A DNA stretch of 64,000 bases from Sediminibacterium magnilacihabitans (GCA_002973575.1 PVEQ01000003.1:62001-126000), one strand, 5' to 3'; positions 17,015 to 26,641 are shown, counted from the stretch's first letter. A program made the numbers and translations. Notes: generated from the sequence alone by a model not told the origin.

Positions 17015-17701
17015 ATGAAAAATATGGACCGTCTATTCGTTTTAAAATCTCTAATGCAACACCGTCATCTAAAGAATTACCTGGAAATCGGGGTCTTTAA
17101 CGGACATATCTTTTTTCGTATCAAAAGCAATTTCAAGATTGCAGTTGATCCCGATTTTGTATTCGGGAATGGCCGTAAAGCCATAAAACTCCTGCTGAAT
17201 CCGTATAATCGTTATAACCAGTATTTTGAAAAAACAAGCGACGATTTTTTTGCGCAAGATGGTCCGAGGTTGTTCCAGGACAAGAAAATTGAACTGGCGC
17301 TTATTGATGGAATGCACGAATGCGATTATGTGATCAGGGATGTAGAGCATACATTAAATCATGCTGCTCCTAATGCGGTAATCGTTCTGCATGATTGCAA
17401 TCCCTTAAGCGCGGAAGCCGCTTGTTCTTTTAAGGAATGGAACTACCCGGGAACCTGGAATGGAGATGTATGGAAAGCGATCCTTTATTTCCGCAGTCAG
17501 CGAAAAGACCTCACCTGCTTTGTACTGGATGCCGATCAAGGTTTGGGCATCATTGTTAAACAACCGGCAACAACGCTTCTTCCGTATGATAAGGAACAAA
17601 TCAGCCAATTCACTTACCAGGATCTTGCATTGAACCGGGCTGAATGGCTAGGCCTGCAGCCTTCGGACTACTTTTACGATTTCTTTAAGATCGGCGCTTA
17701 A
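17015..17701 (+). CDS. Class I SAM-dependent methyltransferase (Methyltransf_24 type)
   Basis: A 228-residue protein. The start of the Rossmann fold is visible (NYLEIGVFNGHIFFRI), followed by an acidic strand end (IAVDPDF) and the motif IELALIDGMHECDYVIRDVE, which is typical of the Methyltransf_24 family. It ends the core with VIVLHDCNP. Such proteins methylate small molecules, sugars or lipids; no substrate is evident here. It lies between a nucleoside permease and mqnE without obvious functional link. Confidence 0.75.
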   Translation: MKNMDRLFVLKSLMQHRHLKNYLEIGVFNGHIFFRIKSNFKIAVDPDFVFGNGRKAIKLLLNPYNRYNQYFEKTSDDFFAQDGPRLFQDKKIELALIDGMHECDYVIRDVEHTLNHAAPNAVIVLHDCNPLSAEAACSFKEWNYPGTWNGDVWKAILYFRSQRKDLTCFVLDADQGLGIIVKQPATTLLPYDKEQISQFTYQDLALNRAEWLGLQPSDYFYDFFKIGA

Positions 17702-17726
17702 ACATTATTTATCCGCCAAATCGGTG

Positions 17727-17734
17727 TAAATTTG
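17727..17734 (+). promoter_or_regulatory. -7 promoter element of mqnE
   Basis: TAAATTTG matches TAnnTTTG exactly and ends 26 nt before the ATG at 17761. A short 5' leader of about 20 nt is expected. Confidence 0.5.
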
Positions 17735-17760
17735 CTGTCTGAACATCAAAATCTGTGAAC

Positions 17761-18930
17761 ATGATCCCGACTGCGTCAGATCCCTTTACACTGGTTGCTT
17801 CCCTCGATGATACGAACGAACTGAAAAAAATAGGTGAAAAGATATTACGCAAAGAGCGCATCAATTTCCGGGATGGCGTAACACTGTTTGAGAAAGGCTC
17901 ATTGGCCTTTCTTGGTACACTGGCCAATTGGGTACGCGAACAAAAGCACGGAAACAAAACCTACTTCAACAGGAACTTCCATATAGAGCCTACCAATGTA
18001 TGTGTATTCTCCTGTGCCTTTTGCGCTTACTCACGCCTCTATGCCAACCGTGAAGAAGGATGGGAACTGAGCATCGAGCAAATGATGCACATCGTTAAAA
18101 GTTACGATGGAAAGCCGGTAACCGAAGTGCATATTGTAGGCGGTGTTCATCCTAAGATGAACCTGGCGTTCTTTATCGAGCTTCTCCAAACCATCAAAGC
18201 ACATCGTCCCGATCTGCATATCAAAGCTTTCACCCCTGTTGAACTCGATTATATGTTCCGCAAAGCCAAAGTGTCGATTGAAGAAGGTATGAAGATGGCG
18301 CACGAAGCCGGATTGGATTCTTTACCCGGTGGCGGCGCAGAAATATTCCATCCCGATATCCGAAAACAGATATGCGATGATAAAGTGGATGCCGAAGGCT
18401 GGTTGCATATTCACCGTGCGGCACATGAACTGGGTATGCACAGTAACGCCACCATGCTTTACGGACACATTGAAAAATTCGAACACCGCATCGATCACAT
18501 GGAGCGCCTGCGCCAGTTACAGGATCAGACCGGCGGCTTCAATACTTTTATCCCGTTGAAGTTCAGGAACAAAGACAACGACATGAGCCATGTTCCCGAA
18601 TCAACAGTAGTGGAAGACATGCGCATGTATGCCATGGCCCGCCTGTACATGGATAATTTCCCGCACATCAAAGCTTACTGGCCCATGCTGGGGAGAAAAA
18701 ACGCACAGTTGGCATTATCATTCGGCGTAAACGATATCGACGGCACCATCGACGACTCTACTAAAATATATTCCATGGCAGGAAGTGAAGAACAAACGCC
18801 TTCCATGAACACTGCAGAGCTGGTAACGCTGATCAAACAAGTAAAACGCCAGCCGGTAGAACGCGGTACACTGTATAATGAGATCAGGGATTATAGTGAT
18901 CTGGCGATTGAAGAAATAACTTTAAACTAA
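17761..18930 (+). CDS. mqnE: Aminofutalosine synthase MqnE (radical SAM)
   Basis: A 389-residue radical-SAM enzyme of the MqnE/CofH group. The cluster motif is CVFSCAFC (Cys81, Cys85, Cys88, CxxxCxxC), preceded by HIEPTNV. The block GGVHPKMNLAFFIELL and KAFTPVELDYM favour MqnE over MqnC. MqnE joins 3-[(1-carboxyvinyl)oxy]benzoate to SAM to make aminofutalosine, the second step of the futalosine route to menaquinone, the respiratory quinone of Bacteroidota. The partners mqnA, mqnC and mqnD are not in the window. I choose the ATG at 17761 rather than the GTG two codons earlier, as it lies directly after the promoter's short leader. Confidence 0.88.
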   Translation: MIPTASDPFTLVASLDDTNELKKIGEKILRKERINFRDGVTLFEKGSLAFLGTLANWVREQKHGNKTYFNRNFHIEPTNVCVFSCAFCAYSRLYANREEGWELSIEQMMHIVKSYDGKPVTEVHIVGGVHPKMNLAFFIELLQTIKAHRPDLHIKAFTPVELDYMFRKAKVSIEEGMKMAHEAGLDSLPGGGAEIFHPDIRKQICDDKVDAEGWLHIHRAAHELGMHSNATMLYGHIEKFEHRIDHMERLRQLQDQTGGFNTFIPLKFRNKDNDMSHVPESTVVEDMRMYAMARLYMDNFPHIKAYWPMLGRKNAQLALSFGVNDIDGTIDDSTKIYSMAGSEEQTPSMNTAELVTLIKQVKRQPVERGTLYNEIRDYSDLAIEEITLN

Positions 18931-18950
18931 ATTAAGTACTGTATCCGTTG

Positions 18951-20555
18951 CTACTGTTTTCCCACATTGGTAATATCCGGACGCAATAGCTCATCTATTA
19001 GTTTTAAGGCCTTCCAGCCGGCTTCTTTCATCAGCGTTAATTGTTTCCTGGCATTTTCTTGCGTCAGGTCTTTATGACTGTTCAGGTATGCCGTTATTTC
19101 TACCATGCTGCTTACAGGATTGCGCAGGTCATGGGCCATGATCTTCATCATGCGGGTGTTTTCCTGCTGACTTTGTTCCAGTTCCGAGAGACTTTCTTTC
19201 ATATGATCATTCTGCTCGGTAATAAATATGTTCAGTTTGTTCAGTTCAGCAATTTGCCGTTTGGACCTCCTGTTGTTGATCAGCACTAAGAGAAGAATAA
19301 TCAGTGCCATTGCAAACACAATAATTGCAATGATCAGGTAAACTGTTTTCAATTCATCATACTTCTTCAGCAGGGTTAATTCGTAACGACGGGATATATT
19401 GTTGAATTGATTTTGTATATCAATGACTCGCAGGGGACTGGTTGCTTTTGCCAGGGAATCTTTTAGCCGCAGGTAATTTTTCAACGCCGTAAATGCAGGT
19501 AGTGTCTCTTTCAACCCATCATAATAAAACCATTGCCTTTCTCTCCATAACAGTTCATGATGAATATTGGGAAGTTTATCCAGGGACTGTCTTAGTTGCA
19601 TTAACTGCTCCCTGGCTTCAGGAAAACGGTGTTGTTCCAATAGCAGTAATATCAACCTAAGCATGGTTCGTTGCGCAAAGCTAGGATCGTAGTTTTTTTG
19701 ACCGGTTACACGAATGGTTTCCCGGAACAGCTGTTCGGCGGCTTTTCCATCCCCTTTTAATCGTAATGCTTCACCTTTGGTGCCATTGATAACGGCTATA
19801 GCCGTTTGAATATAAGCGTGCTGCTTTGTATAAACAGGATCATTCCTGTGTTGACGGACTGCCCGGTCAATATAACGCAAGGCGCTGTCGCAATAATAAA
19901 CAGCGCTGTCCAATTGCCCCAGATTGCTATAACACCATGCGATATTGTTCAATTGTCCCTGTTGCTCGGTAAACCGTAGCCAAAGATATTCAGGGCACCG
20001 GGACTTTACGTTGAATGTTTCTTTAAAATATGGAATGGCATCTCTGTACCTGCCCTGGGTGTAGTAGAGCATGGCGATGCGATTACTGTATTCGCCGAAG
20101 TTGCAGGTATCTTTTGTTTTCAACATAAACTGCCTTCCCCGGTAATAGTATAAAATGGCGTCGTTGAATTTACCTTCTGATATCAACACGTCGCCCTGGG
20201 TCAATACAGCCCTGGCATATATTTTTATGTACGCCGGAAAGCGGGTGCTATCTGGTAGTACGCTCAATACACTGTCTGAATAGGCCCATGCTTTTTTGTG
20301 GTTTTTTTGATGAGTAAAATAACAGGAAGCCAGGTAATCGTATTTCCTGGCCATGTCGAACCGGCTGGGATGATGGATTTGCTGGAATGCAGAGTCGATA
20401 AAATGAGGTATCCGGTCAACCATTGCTCCTGTATAAGTATCAGCAGTAGCAAGTATCTGCTGCACCCTTGCAGCGTTCTTTTCTCCGTCAGGCCGGTATG
20501 GAGAAGAACAAGCCAGGGAAAACAGCCAACCTAGTATGATACTATACTTGCGCAT
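18951..20555 (-). CDS. TPR sensor protein with HisKA domain but no ATPase domain
   Basis: A 534-residue paralogue of the kinase encoded just upstream, starting 14 nt inside its end. Order: lipoprotein-like signal (LFSLACS, Cys16), TPR repeats up to about residue 330, a membrane helix (about 392-415), a coiled coil, and a HisKA dimerisation helix pair with the phospho-acceptor His475 in MAHDLRNP. It stops 60 residues later, exactly where the HATPase domain begins in its neighbour, so it cannot phosphorylate itself. It could be a substrate or heterodimer partner of the full kinase, or a decaying duplicate. The frame is open and free of stops over 534 codons, which argues against recent decay. 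Confidence 0.85.
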   Translation of the reverse strand: MRKYSIILGWLFSLACSSPYRPDGEKNAARVQQILATADTYTGAMVDRIPHFIDSAFQQIHHPSRFDMARKYDYLASCYFTHQKNHKKAWAYSDSVLSVLPDSTRFPAYIKIYARAVLTQGDVLISEGKFNDAILYYYRGRQFMLKTKDTCNFGEYSNRIAMLYYTQGRYRDAIPYFKETFNVKSRCPEYLWLRFTEQQGQLNNIAWCYSNLGQLDSAVYYCDSALRYIDRAVRQHRNDPVYTKQHAYIQTAIAVINGTKGEALRLKGDGKAAEQLFRETIRVTGQKNYDPSFAQRTMLRLILLLLEQHRFPEAREQLMQLRQSLDKLPNIHHELLWRERQWFYYDGLKETLPAFTALKNYLRLKDSLAKATSPLRVIDIQNQFNNISRRYELTLLKKYDELKTVYLIIAIIVFAMALIILLLVLINNRRSKRQIAELNKLNIFITEQNDHMKESLSELEQSQQENTRMMKIMAHDLRNPVSSMVEITAYLNSHKDLTQENARKQLTLMKEAGWKALKLIDELLRPDITNVGKQ

Positions 20556-22656
20556 TTTCTTCCGTAACCTTTAAACGTACATAAAAAACGGTACCCACCC
20601 CTTCTTCGCTTTCGTACCATATATCTCCCTTATGTGCCTCTACAATCTGTTTGGTAATGGACAACCCGAGGCCAAAGGAAACTTCGCCTGAACTGCCGGT
20701 TCGCTTGACCTCGGGTGAAAAACTGAATATTTTATCCCTGAATGATTCCGGAATACCTATCCCCTGGTCTTTTACCGATACAAGAACGGCTGCACCTTCT
20801 TTTTGCATGGAGATGGTAATCGTGCTGCCAGAGGGACTGAATTTGATGGCATTGGTAATCAGGTTGCTGAAAACACGCCATAGTTTTTCCCTGTTGGCCA
20901 TTACCGTTACAGGTATAAGGTGTAACTCGAGTTGTAGTTCTTTTTCTTTGCTTTTTGGGCGAAGTATATCCACACAGTATTTCAGCGTTGTATCCAGCTC
21001 TACCGGTTCTTTGAGGGTATCGGCCGGAATATTCAGGTGCAGTAACTCGTTGATCAGGTTCAAAGCCCGGCCGCCTGCTGCTTCCATGAGTTGCAACGGC
21101 TCTTTACTGTCTTTATTGATGAGCGGATGCTGTTCTTCGAGGTATTCAGTCATGGCCACCATTCCTCCAACAGGATTGCGCAGGTCATGGGCTACGACCC
21201 GCATCATACGGGAGTTTTCCTGCTGGCTTTGTTTCAAAGCCGATAAACTTTTCTTCAGCTGATTGTTTTGTTCGGTAACGAAAGCATTCAGTTTGCCCAG
21301 TTCCTGAACATACTGCCTGGATTTTCTCACATTTTTTAATATCAACAGGATGATCAGTAATGTCATCACAAATACAACAAATGCAATGGACAGGTAAACC
21401 GTTTTTAATTCGCTCTGCTTTTTTAGTAATGCCAGTTCATAATGTTGAGATATATTGGTGAATTCATCCTGTATATTGATGGAATGCAATAGTTCAGATG
21501 CTTTATTAAGAGAATCTTTTAATCGTAAGAAGCTCTTCAGTGTTGCATAAGCCAATTCGGGTTGACCTAGCGCTTCATAATACTTCCATTTTACTTTCCG
21601 GTAATCGTATTCAGCAGCCGTGCTGGGAGACTGATCCAGGGATTGCCTCAATTGCTGCAATTGTTCTCCGGCTTCTTTGTAACGGTGTTGCCCCAATAGC
21701 AAAGATGCGAGACTGCTCATGGTGTTTTGTGCGTCTGCCAGATCATGTCCCTGCTGTGCATTGATGCGGATGGATTCACGGAACACTTGCTCTGTAGTGC
21801 TGCTGTCTCCTGTTTCCAGCAAGGTTTGTCCTTTGTTACTGATGATCACACCAATGGCCGTTTCAATGAAAGCCTGACGGGAAGTTCGGTCGGCACTGTT
21901 CAGGTATTGTTGTTTGTACTTGTCTATATAATGCAGGGCGCTGTCGTAATAGTACAAGGCGCTGTCGTACTGCTTCATATTTGAATAACAGAGCGCAATA
22001 TTATCCAGTTGCGCCTGCACTTGCGCGAACCTGGTAAAGAGGTTTTCAGGGCAGTGAAGCGATACGTCGAGCGTTTTTTTGTAATACCGGACGGCCTCTT
22101 TATACCTGCCGAGATCATAATAGAGCGTAGATAGCCTTGAGTCATATTCGTAAAAGCTGCAGGTGTCTTTCGTCATTCGCATGAACAACCTTCCACGGTA
22201 GAAATATGAAATGGCATCATTGTACCTGCTTTCCGATTTTGCTGCATCGCCTTTGATCAAAAGGGCGCTGGCATAGAGTTTTATGTGTTCCGGTAGCTGC
22301 GTGCTGTCGGTGATCGCAAGCAACATACTGTCTGCATAAGCTCCGGATTTCGCAGCATCTCTTTGCTGATCGTAATAATAATTGGCGAGGTAATGGTATT
22401 TCTTTGCAATATCGAATGTGCTGATATGGGGAATGCTGCGAAAAGCAGAGTCGATAAAATGATCAATCCATGCAGGACCATTACCACGGAGACTGTCGGC
22501 AATGGTCACAATTCTTTGTACTTGTGCAGCGTGTTCTTTTTGATCGGGAGGAGATTGGGTAGAACAAGCGATGACGAACAACCAGGTAAGGGCACCAGCA
22601 TAATTCCGGTATGCACTATTGAGTCCGTATTTGGTAAAAATTCCCATCAGCCGCAT
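20542..22656 (-). CDS. TPR-containing sensor histidine kinase
   Basis: A 704-residue hybrid of an extracytoplasmic TPR region and a histidine kinase. It has a lipoprotein-like signal (LFVIACS, Cys31), TPR repeats (about 60-370), a membrane helix (about 405-430), a coiled coil, and a HisKA domain with His490 in VAHDLRNP. A complete HATPase domain follows: N box (NLITNAIKFSPSG), G1 (DQGIGIPESF) and G2 (FGLGLSITKQIVEAH). No receiver domain is attached and no response regulator is next to it. The TPR region probably senses a periplasmic protein or peptide. A second ATG at 22647 is possible. The inverted repeat at 22724-22790 lies in its promoter region. Confidence 0.92.
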   Translation of the reverse strand: MRLMGIFTKYGLNSAYRNYAGALTWLFVIACSTQSPPDQKEHAAQVQRIVTIADSLRGNGPAWIDHFIDSAFRSIPHISTFDIAKKYHYLANYYYDQQRDAAKSGAYADSMLLAITDSTQLPEHIKLYASALLIKGDAAKSESRYNDAISYFYRGRLFMRMTKDTCSFYEYDSRLSTLYYDLGRYKEAVRYYKKTLDVSLHCPENLFTRFAQVQAQLDNIALCYSNMKQYDSALYYYDSALHYIDKYKQQYLNSADRTSRQAFIETAIGVIISNKGQTLLETGDSSTTEQVFRESIRINAQQGHDLADAQNTMSSLASLLLGQHRYKEAGEQLQQLRQSLDQSPSTAAEYDYRKVKWKYYEALGQPELAYATLKSFLRLKDSLNKASELLHSINIQDEFTNISQHYELALLKKQSELKTVYLSIAFVVFVMTLLIILLILKNVRKSRQYVQELGKLNAFVTEQNNQLKKSLSALKQSQQENSRMMRVVAHDLRNPVGGMVAMTEYLEEQHPLINKDSKEPLQLMEAAGGRALNLINELLHLNIPADTLKEPVELDTTLKYCVDILRPKSKEKELQLELHLIPVTVMANREKLWRVFSNLITNAIKFSPSGSTITISMQKEGAAVLVSVKDQGIGIPESFRDKIFSFSPEVKRTGSSGEVSFGLGLSITKQIVEAHKGDIWYESEEGVGTVFYVRLKVTEENAQV

Positions 22657-22723
22657 TGGTTAAACATCACTTCGCCGTGTAATCACGAGCGTAATTGCTA
22701 CTCCAACAATTTAGGGGTTTTTT

Positions 22724-22790
22724 AATGACTATTTAAATTTTTTGCTATAAAATTTAATATCCTATGGGGTAGTGCTTTTAAATAGTCATT
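22724..22790. promoter_or_regulatory. 14-bp perfect inverted repeat upstream of the TPR kinase pair
   Basis: AATGACTATTTAAA (22724-22737) and its exact complement TTTAAATAGTCATT (22777-22790) are separated by 39 bp in an AT-rich gap. The only gene transcribed away from this gap is the kinase at 22656, so this is a candidate operator with two half-sites, or a looping site. The arms are too far apart for a compact terminator, although the stem could form in RNA. Confidence 0.45.
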
Positions 22791-22816
22791 TAAACAGGGT
22801 TTTCGTTTATATATAA

Positions 22817-24244
22817 TCAACACTCTGGGAGACTGATCGGAATATGGATCGCCAGTCCCCCGTCAGCGGTCTCCTTGTATTTGCTGCTCATATCCAAAGC
22901 CGTATCCCACATGGTTTTAACCACTTTGTCCAGGCTTACTTTGGCATAGTCGGGCGAACTCTGTAATGCCAGTTGTGAAGCGGTGATAGCTTTGATGGCA
23001 CCCATGGTATTTCTTTCAATACAGGGAACCTGCACCAGTCCGCCTATCGGATCGCAGGTCAACCCTAAATGATGTTCCATGGCTATTTCGGCAGCCATCA
23101 ATGCCTGGCGCTGGGTACCTCCCATCGACTCTGTGAGTGCAGCGGCAGCCATGGCAGAAGAAACGCCGATCTCGGCCTGGCAGCCACCCATCGCCGCAGA
23201 AATGGTAGCGCCTTTTTTGAATATACTGCCAATTTCAGAAGCAGTGAGCAGGAAACGAATGATCTTGCCATCATCATGCCCATTGCAAAATGTAACGAAA
23301 TACTGCAGCACGGCGGGTATCACGCCGGCAGCCCCATTCGTAGGCGCTGTTACGACTCTTCCGAATGCGGCATTCTCTTCATTAACGGCTAATGCAAAAC
23401 AACTCACCCAATCCAGTATATAATGAAAGCCTTCCCCTCCTGCACGAATCGCTTTCATCCAGCTTTCATAATCGGTATAAGGATGGCCCTGTATCATTTT
23501 TTTATTCAGGTCGAACGCGCGGCGGCGCACCTGTAAACCGCCCGGTAATTCCCCTTTGGCATGACAACCACGATATATGCAGTCTTTCATGGTATGCCAG
23601 ATGCGCAACACGCCTGCCCTGGTAGCATCCTCAGAGCGCCAGGCATTTTCATTCTCCATGACCACTTCATGGATGGCCATACCCGTTTTCATACACCAGT
23701 GCAGCAGGTCATCGGCCGTATTGATGGGGAATGAAAGCTCTACTGCATTTTTATGGCTATTGTCTTCCCCTTCTTTCACAACAAACCCGCCGCCGATAGA
23801 ATAATAAGTTTCGCTCCATCCTTGCCCATTTTTCAAGGACACAAGAAAGCTAAGCCCGTTGGGATGAAAGGGCAATGTTTCATGATACAGGAATTGCACC
23901 TGTTCTGCGGCATTGAATGCAATCACCTGCTCGCCTCCCAGCATCAATTCCTTTTTATCGTGGATAGCATTGATACGTGGAGTGATGCTGTTTACATCGA
24001 TGGTCACCGGGTCTTCATTGCAAAGTCCCAATAGCACGGCTATATCCGTTCCATGCCCCTTGCCGGTTTTGGCCAGAGAGCCGTATAATAACACGGTAAC
24101 AGCCGCTACCTGGTCAAGACTGGTGCGTGACCGGAGCGTTTCTACAAAGCGCAAAGCGGCGCGCCAGGGGCCTAAAGTATGGGAACTCGAAGGGCCTACC
24201 CCTATTTTGAACATGTCGAAAACCGAAATTGTTTCGTGAGGCAT
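22817..24244 (-). CDS. sdaA: L-serine ammonia-lyase (iron-sulfur type)
   Basis: A 475-residue single-chain L-serine dehydratase that converts L-serine to pyruvate and ammonia. The N-terminal beta domain begins [18 protein letters not shown], a family signature. The C-terminal alpha domain contains the [4Fe-4S] cysteines in [18 protein letters not shown] and VPCIERN, plus the [12 protein letters not shown] active-site loop. The ATG at 24244 is used; a TTG two codons earlier is less likely because it overlaps the -7 element. No pyridoxal-type motifs are present. Confidence 0.95.
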   Translation of the reverse strand: MPHETISVFDMFKIGVGPSSSHTLGPWRAALRFVETLRSRTSLDQVAAVTVLLYGSLAKTGKGHGTDIAVLLGLCNEDPVTIDVNSITPRINAIHDKKELMLGGEQVIAFNAAEQVQFLYHETLPFHPNGLSFLVSLKNGQGWSETYYSIGGGFVVKEGEDNSHKNAVELSFPINTADDLLHWCMKTGMAIHEVVMENENAWRSEDATRAGVLRIWHTMKDCIYRGCHAKGELPGGLQVRRRAFDLNKKMIQGHPYTDYESWMKAIRAGGEGFHYILDWVSCFALAVNEENAAFGRVVTAPTNGAAGVIPAVLQYFVTFCNGHDDGKIIRFLLTASEIGSIFKKGATISAAMGGCQAEIGVSSAMAAAALTESMGGTQRQALMAAEIAMEHHLGLTCDPIGGLVQVPCIERNTMGAIKAITASQLALQSSPDYAKVSLDKVVKTMWDTALDMSSKYKETADGGLAIHIPISLPEC

Positions 24245-24247
24245 AGT

Positions 24248-24255
24248 CAAAGTTA
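24248..24255 (-). promoter_or_regulatory. -7 promoter element of sdaA
   Basis: Reading on the minus strand, TAACTTTG is an exact TAnnTTTG match followed by ACT and then the ATG. Transcription from it would start at the A of the start codon, predicting a leaderless mRNA. Confidence 0.5.
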
Positions 24256-24318
24256 GTGCTTAAAATTGGCTGGTTTTTCCGACCTTCACGCAGCAATTAA
24301 TCTATATTTTATTTTTTA

Positions 24319-25521
24319 ATGTTTGAAGCTATGCAACTCTCTTCTCTCCTGAACAGATTCAGTGAACCGGAAACACTTAAAATGGCCAAACTGGGCCGTG
24401 AACTGAGGGCCAAAGGGGTCGACGTAATCGACCTGAGCCTGGGTGAACCAGATTTTGATACCCCGCAGCACATCAAAGACGCTGCTATCAAAGCCATCAA
24501 CGACAACTGGAGCCATTATACACCTGTTGCCGGCTTTGCCGATTTGAAAGAAGCCGTATGTACCAAATTGAAACGCGATAACAATTTGGATTATACACCG
24601 GATCAGATCATCACGTCTACCGGCGCCAAGCAAAGTCTGGCCAACGCCATTCTTGCATTGGTGGATGAAGGTGATGAAGTGATCATTCCTACTCCTTATT
24701 GGGTAACTTATTCAGAGCTGGTAAAAATTGCCCGTGGTAAAGTAGTGGAGATCAGGACCAGCGTGGAGAACGATTTCAAACCAACTCCTGCACAGGTAGA
24801 AGCCGCCATCACACCCAAGACAAAAGTGTTCATGTTCTCATCGCCCTGTAATCCTTCAGGCGCTGTGTACAGCAAAGCAGAACTCGAAGCGTTGGCTGCT
24901 ATCTTTAAAAAACATCCGCATATTGTGATCCTTTCAGATGAGATCTATGAATACATCAACTTCGTAGGCAAGCACGAAAGCATTGCGCAGTTTGCCGATC
25001 TGAAAGACCGCGTGGTACTCATCAACGGTCTCAGTAAAGGATTTGCCATGACCGGCTGGCGTTTGGGTTATATCGCTGCCAGTGCTGCTATTGTGAAGGC
25101 CTGTGAAAAATTACAGGGACAATTCACCAGCGGTACCTGCTCCATTACCCAGAAAGCAGCAGTAGCGGCCCTTGTAGGTGATCTGCGTCCTTCACAGGAA
25201 ATGACGGAGGAGTTTACCCGCAGAAGAGAAAAAACACTGGCGCTGGTAAGCGGTATTCCCGGTTTCAAATGCTTTGCACCGCAAGGCGCATTCTATGTAT
25301 TTCCGGATGTAAGCGCTTATTATGGTAAATCAGATGGCACTACTACCATCCTAAATGCAGCCGACCTGAGCATGTATCTCTTGAATACTGCGCATGTATC
25401 TTCTGTAATGGGAGATGCTTTTGGTGAACCCAAATGCGTTCGTTTCTCTTTTGCCAACAGCATGCCCAACATTGAAAAAGCATGGGCAAGGATCAAAGAC
25501 GCGCTGGCAAAGCTGAAATAA
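24319..25521 (+). CDS. Class I aminotransferase (aspartate aminotransferase-like)
   Basis: A 400-residue PLP enzyme of fold type I. Visible motifs: substrate region LSLGEPDFDTP, the SPCNPSGAVYS segment, the SDEIYEYINF strand whose Asp binds the PLP ring nitrogen, and the Schiff-base lysine in GLSKGFAMTGWRLGY. The C-terminus has FSFANS with the carboxylate-binding Arg just before it (CVRFSF). This subgroup (AAT I-gamma) transfers amino groups between aspartate or other amino acids and 2-oxoglutarate. Two start codons (24319, 24331) are possible; both give a full-length enzyme. Confidence 0.92.
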   Translation: MFEAMQLSSLLNRFSEPETLKMAKLGRELRAKGVDVIDLSLGEPDFDTPQHIKDAAIKAINDNWSHYTPVAGFADLKEAVCTKLKRDNNLDYTPDQIITSTGAKQSLANAILALVDEGDEVIIPTPYWVTYSELVKIARGKVVEIRTSVENDFKPTPAQVEAAITPKTKVFMFSSPCNPSGAVYSKAELEALAAIFKKHPHIVILSDEIYEYINFVGKHESIAQFADLKDRVVLINGLSKGFAMTGWRLGYIAASAAIVKACEKLQGQFTSGTCSITQKAAVAALVGDLRPSQEMTEEFTRRREKTLALVSGIPGFKCFAPQGAFYVFPDVSAYYGKSDGTTTILNAADLSMYLLNTAHVSSVMGDAFGEPKCVRFSFANSMPNIEKAWARIKDALAKLK

Positions 25522-25564
25522 ATACATGCTTCTCTAGTATTTTATATCGTCATCCCCGATCAAC

Positions 25565-25662
25565 GTCACCCTGAGCGAGCGAAGCGAGTCGAAGGGGCAG
25601 CCGAGGGATCTGCCCGAATGTTCAAGCAGGTCCTTCGACTCGCTTCGCTCGCTCAGGATGAC
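25565..25662. repeat. Palindromic intergenic repeat, copy 1
   Basis: Arms 25565-25595 and 25632-25662 (31 nt each) are complementary with one mismatch; the core is GAGCGAGCGAAGCGAGTCGAAGG. A fragment of another arm (CGTCATCCCC) precedes it at 25549. It resembles copy 2 at 28231-28307 and represents a dispersed REP-like or miniature element. Confidence 0.8.
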
Positions 25663-25672
25663 GTTTTTATTG

Positions 25673-25680
25673 CAATTTTG
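25673..25680 (+). promoter_or_regulatory. Candidate -7 element of the RlmK-like gene
   Basis: CAATTTTG (7 of 8 to TAnnTTTG) lies 4 nt before the ATG at 25685, directly after the palindromic repeat. It would give a leaderless transcript. Confidence 0.3.
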
Positions 25681-25684
25681 TCCT

Positions 25685-26635
25685 ATGCAGCAGACTGATA
25701 AAATGGACATGTTCCGTAACCGGTTGGCAAAAGTGTACAAGCACCGGAGCAAACAAGCCCGGCGTATGCAGGTAGATTGCTACCGGGTATACGATCACGA
25801 CCTGCCCGAATTTCCCTTCTGTATAGAATTGTATGAGGACAAACTTTACCTGGCCGAATATTTGCGCAGGCATGGTATGAGCGATGAAGAACATGAAGCA
25901 TGGCTCGATGCGTGCCTGGCAATGATCAGCGAGATCGTGGGCATTCCAACCGATCAGATGTATGTGCGGCAACGCAAACGAATGTCGCACCGCGAAGGGC
26001 AATACGAGCGGCTGAATACGGAAGACGCTTTTTTTACCGTGCTGGAAAACGGATTGAAGTTCCAGGTGAACCTCACCGATTACCTCGATACCGGCCTTTT
26101 CCTCGATCACCGCATCACGCGGCAAATGGTGAAAGAACAGAGTGAAGGCAAACGCATATTGAACCTGTTTTGTTATACCGGTTCTTTCTCGGTGTATGCT
26201 GCCGCAGGCGGAGCTGCTGCCGTTACTTCTGTTGACCTCTCCAAAACTTACCTGGGATGGGCCGAAACCAATTTCGCCATCAACCGTTTAAAATCGCCTA
26301 ACAAATACCGCTTTGTACACGCCGATGTAAAGCAATACCTCAAAACATTACCCCCAGAAAGTTTTGACCTGGTGGTAATGGATCCTCCCACTTTCAGCAA
26401 CAGCAAACGCATGAAAGATATCCTGGACATACAAAGAGACCATGTGGAATTGCTCAACGATGTACTCGCTGCTACAGTGCCCGGCGGACAAATTTATTTC
26501 AGCACGAATTTCACCCGTTTCCAATTGGATGCCGGCGCTATTCATGCCAGCGATATCAAAGACATTACCAAAGCTACTACCCCGTTCGATTTCGAAGGAA
26601 AACTCAAAAGATGGTGCTATAAACTAATCAAATAA
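25685..26635 (+). CDS. rlmK: 23S rRNA methyltransferase, stand-alone RlmK-like
   Basis: A 316-residue class I SAM methyltransferase matching, block by block, the C-terminal half of E. coli RlmKL, which makes m7G2069 in 23S rRNA. Shared blocks: FRNRLAKVYKH, CYRVYDHDLPEFPF, VNLTDYLDTGLFLDHR, LNLFCYTGSFSVYAA (SAM motif I), VDLSKTYLGWAETN, and VMDPPTFSNSKRM (catalytic DPPTF). The N-terminal RlmL and THUMP half is absent, so this is a single-activity protein. The ATG at 25685 is chosen; an upstream in-frame ATG at 25658 lies inside the palindromic repeat and would add nine non-family residues. Confidence 0.9.
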   Translation: MQQTDKMDMFRNRLAKVYKHRSKQARRMQVDCYRVYDHDLPEFPFCIELYEDKLYLAEYLRRHGMSDEEHEAWLDACLAMISEIVGIPTDQMYVRQRKRMSHREGQYERLNTEDAFFTVLENGLKFQVNLTDYLDTGLFLDHRITRQMVKEQSEGKRILNLFCYTGSFSVYAAAGGAAAVTSVDLSKTYLGWAETNFAINRLKSPNKYRFVHADVKQYLKTLPPESFDLVVMDPPTFSNSKRMKDILDIQRDHVELLNDVLAATVPGGQIYFSTNFTRFQLDAGAIHASDIKDITKATTPFDFEGKLKRWCYKLIK

Positions 26636-26641
26636 ATAGCC

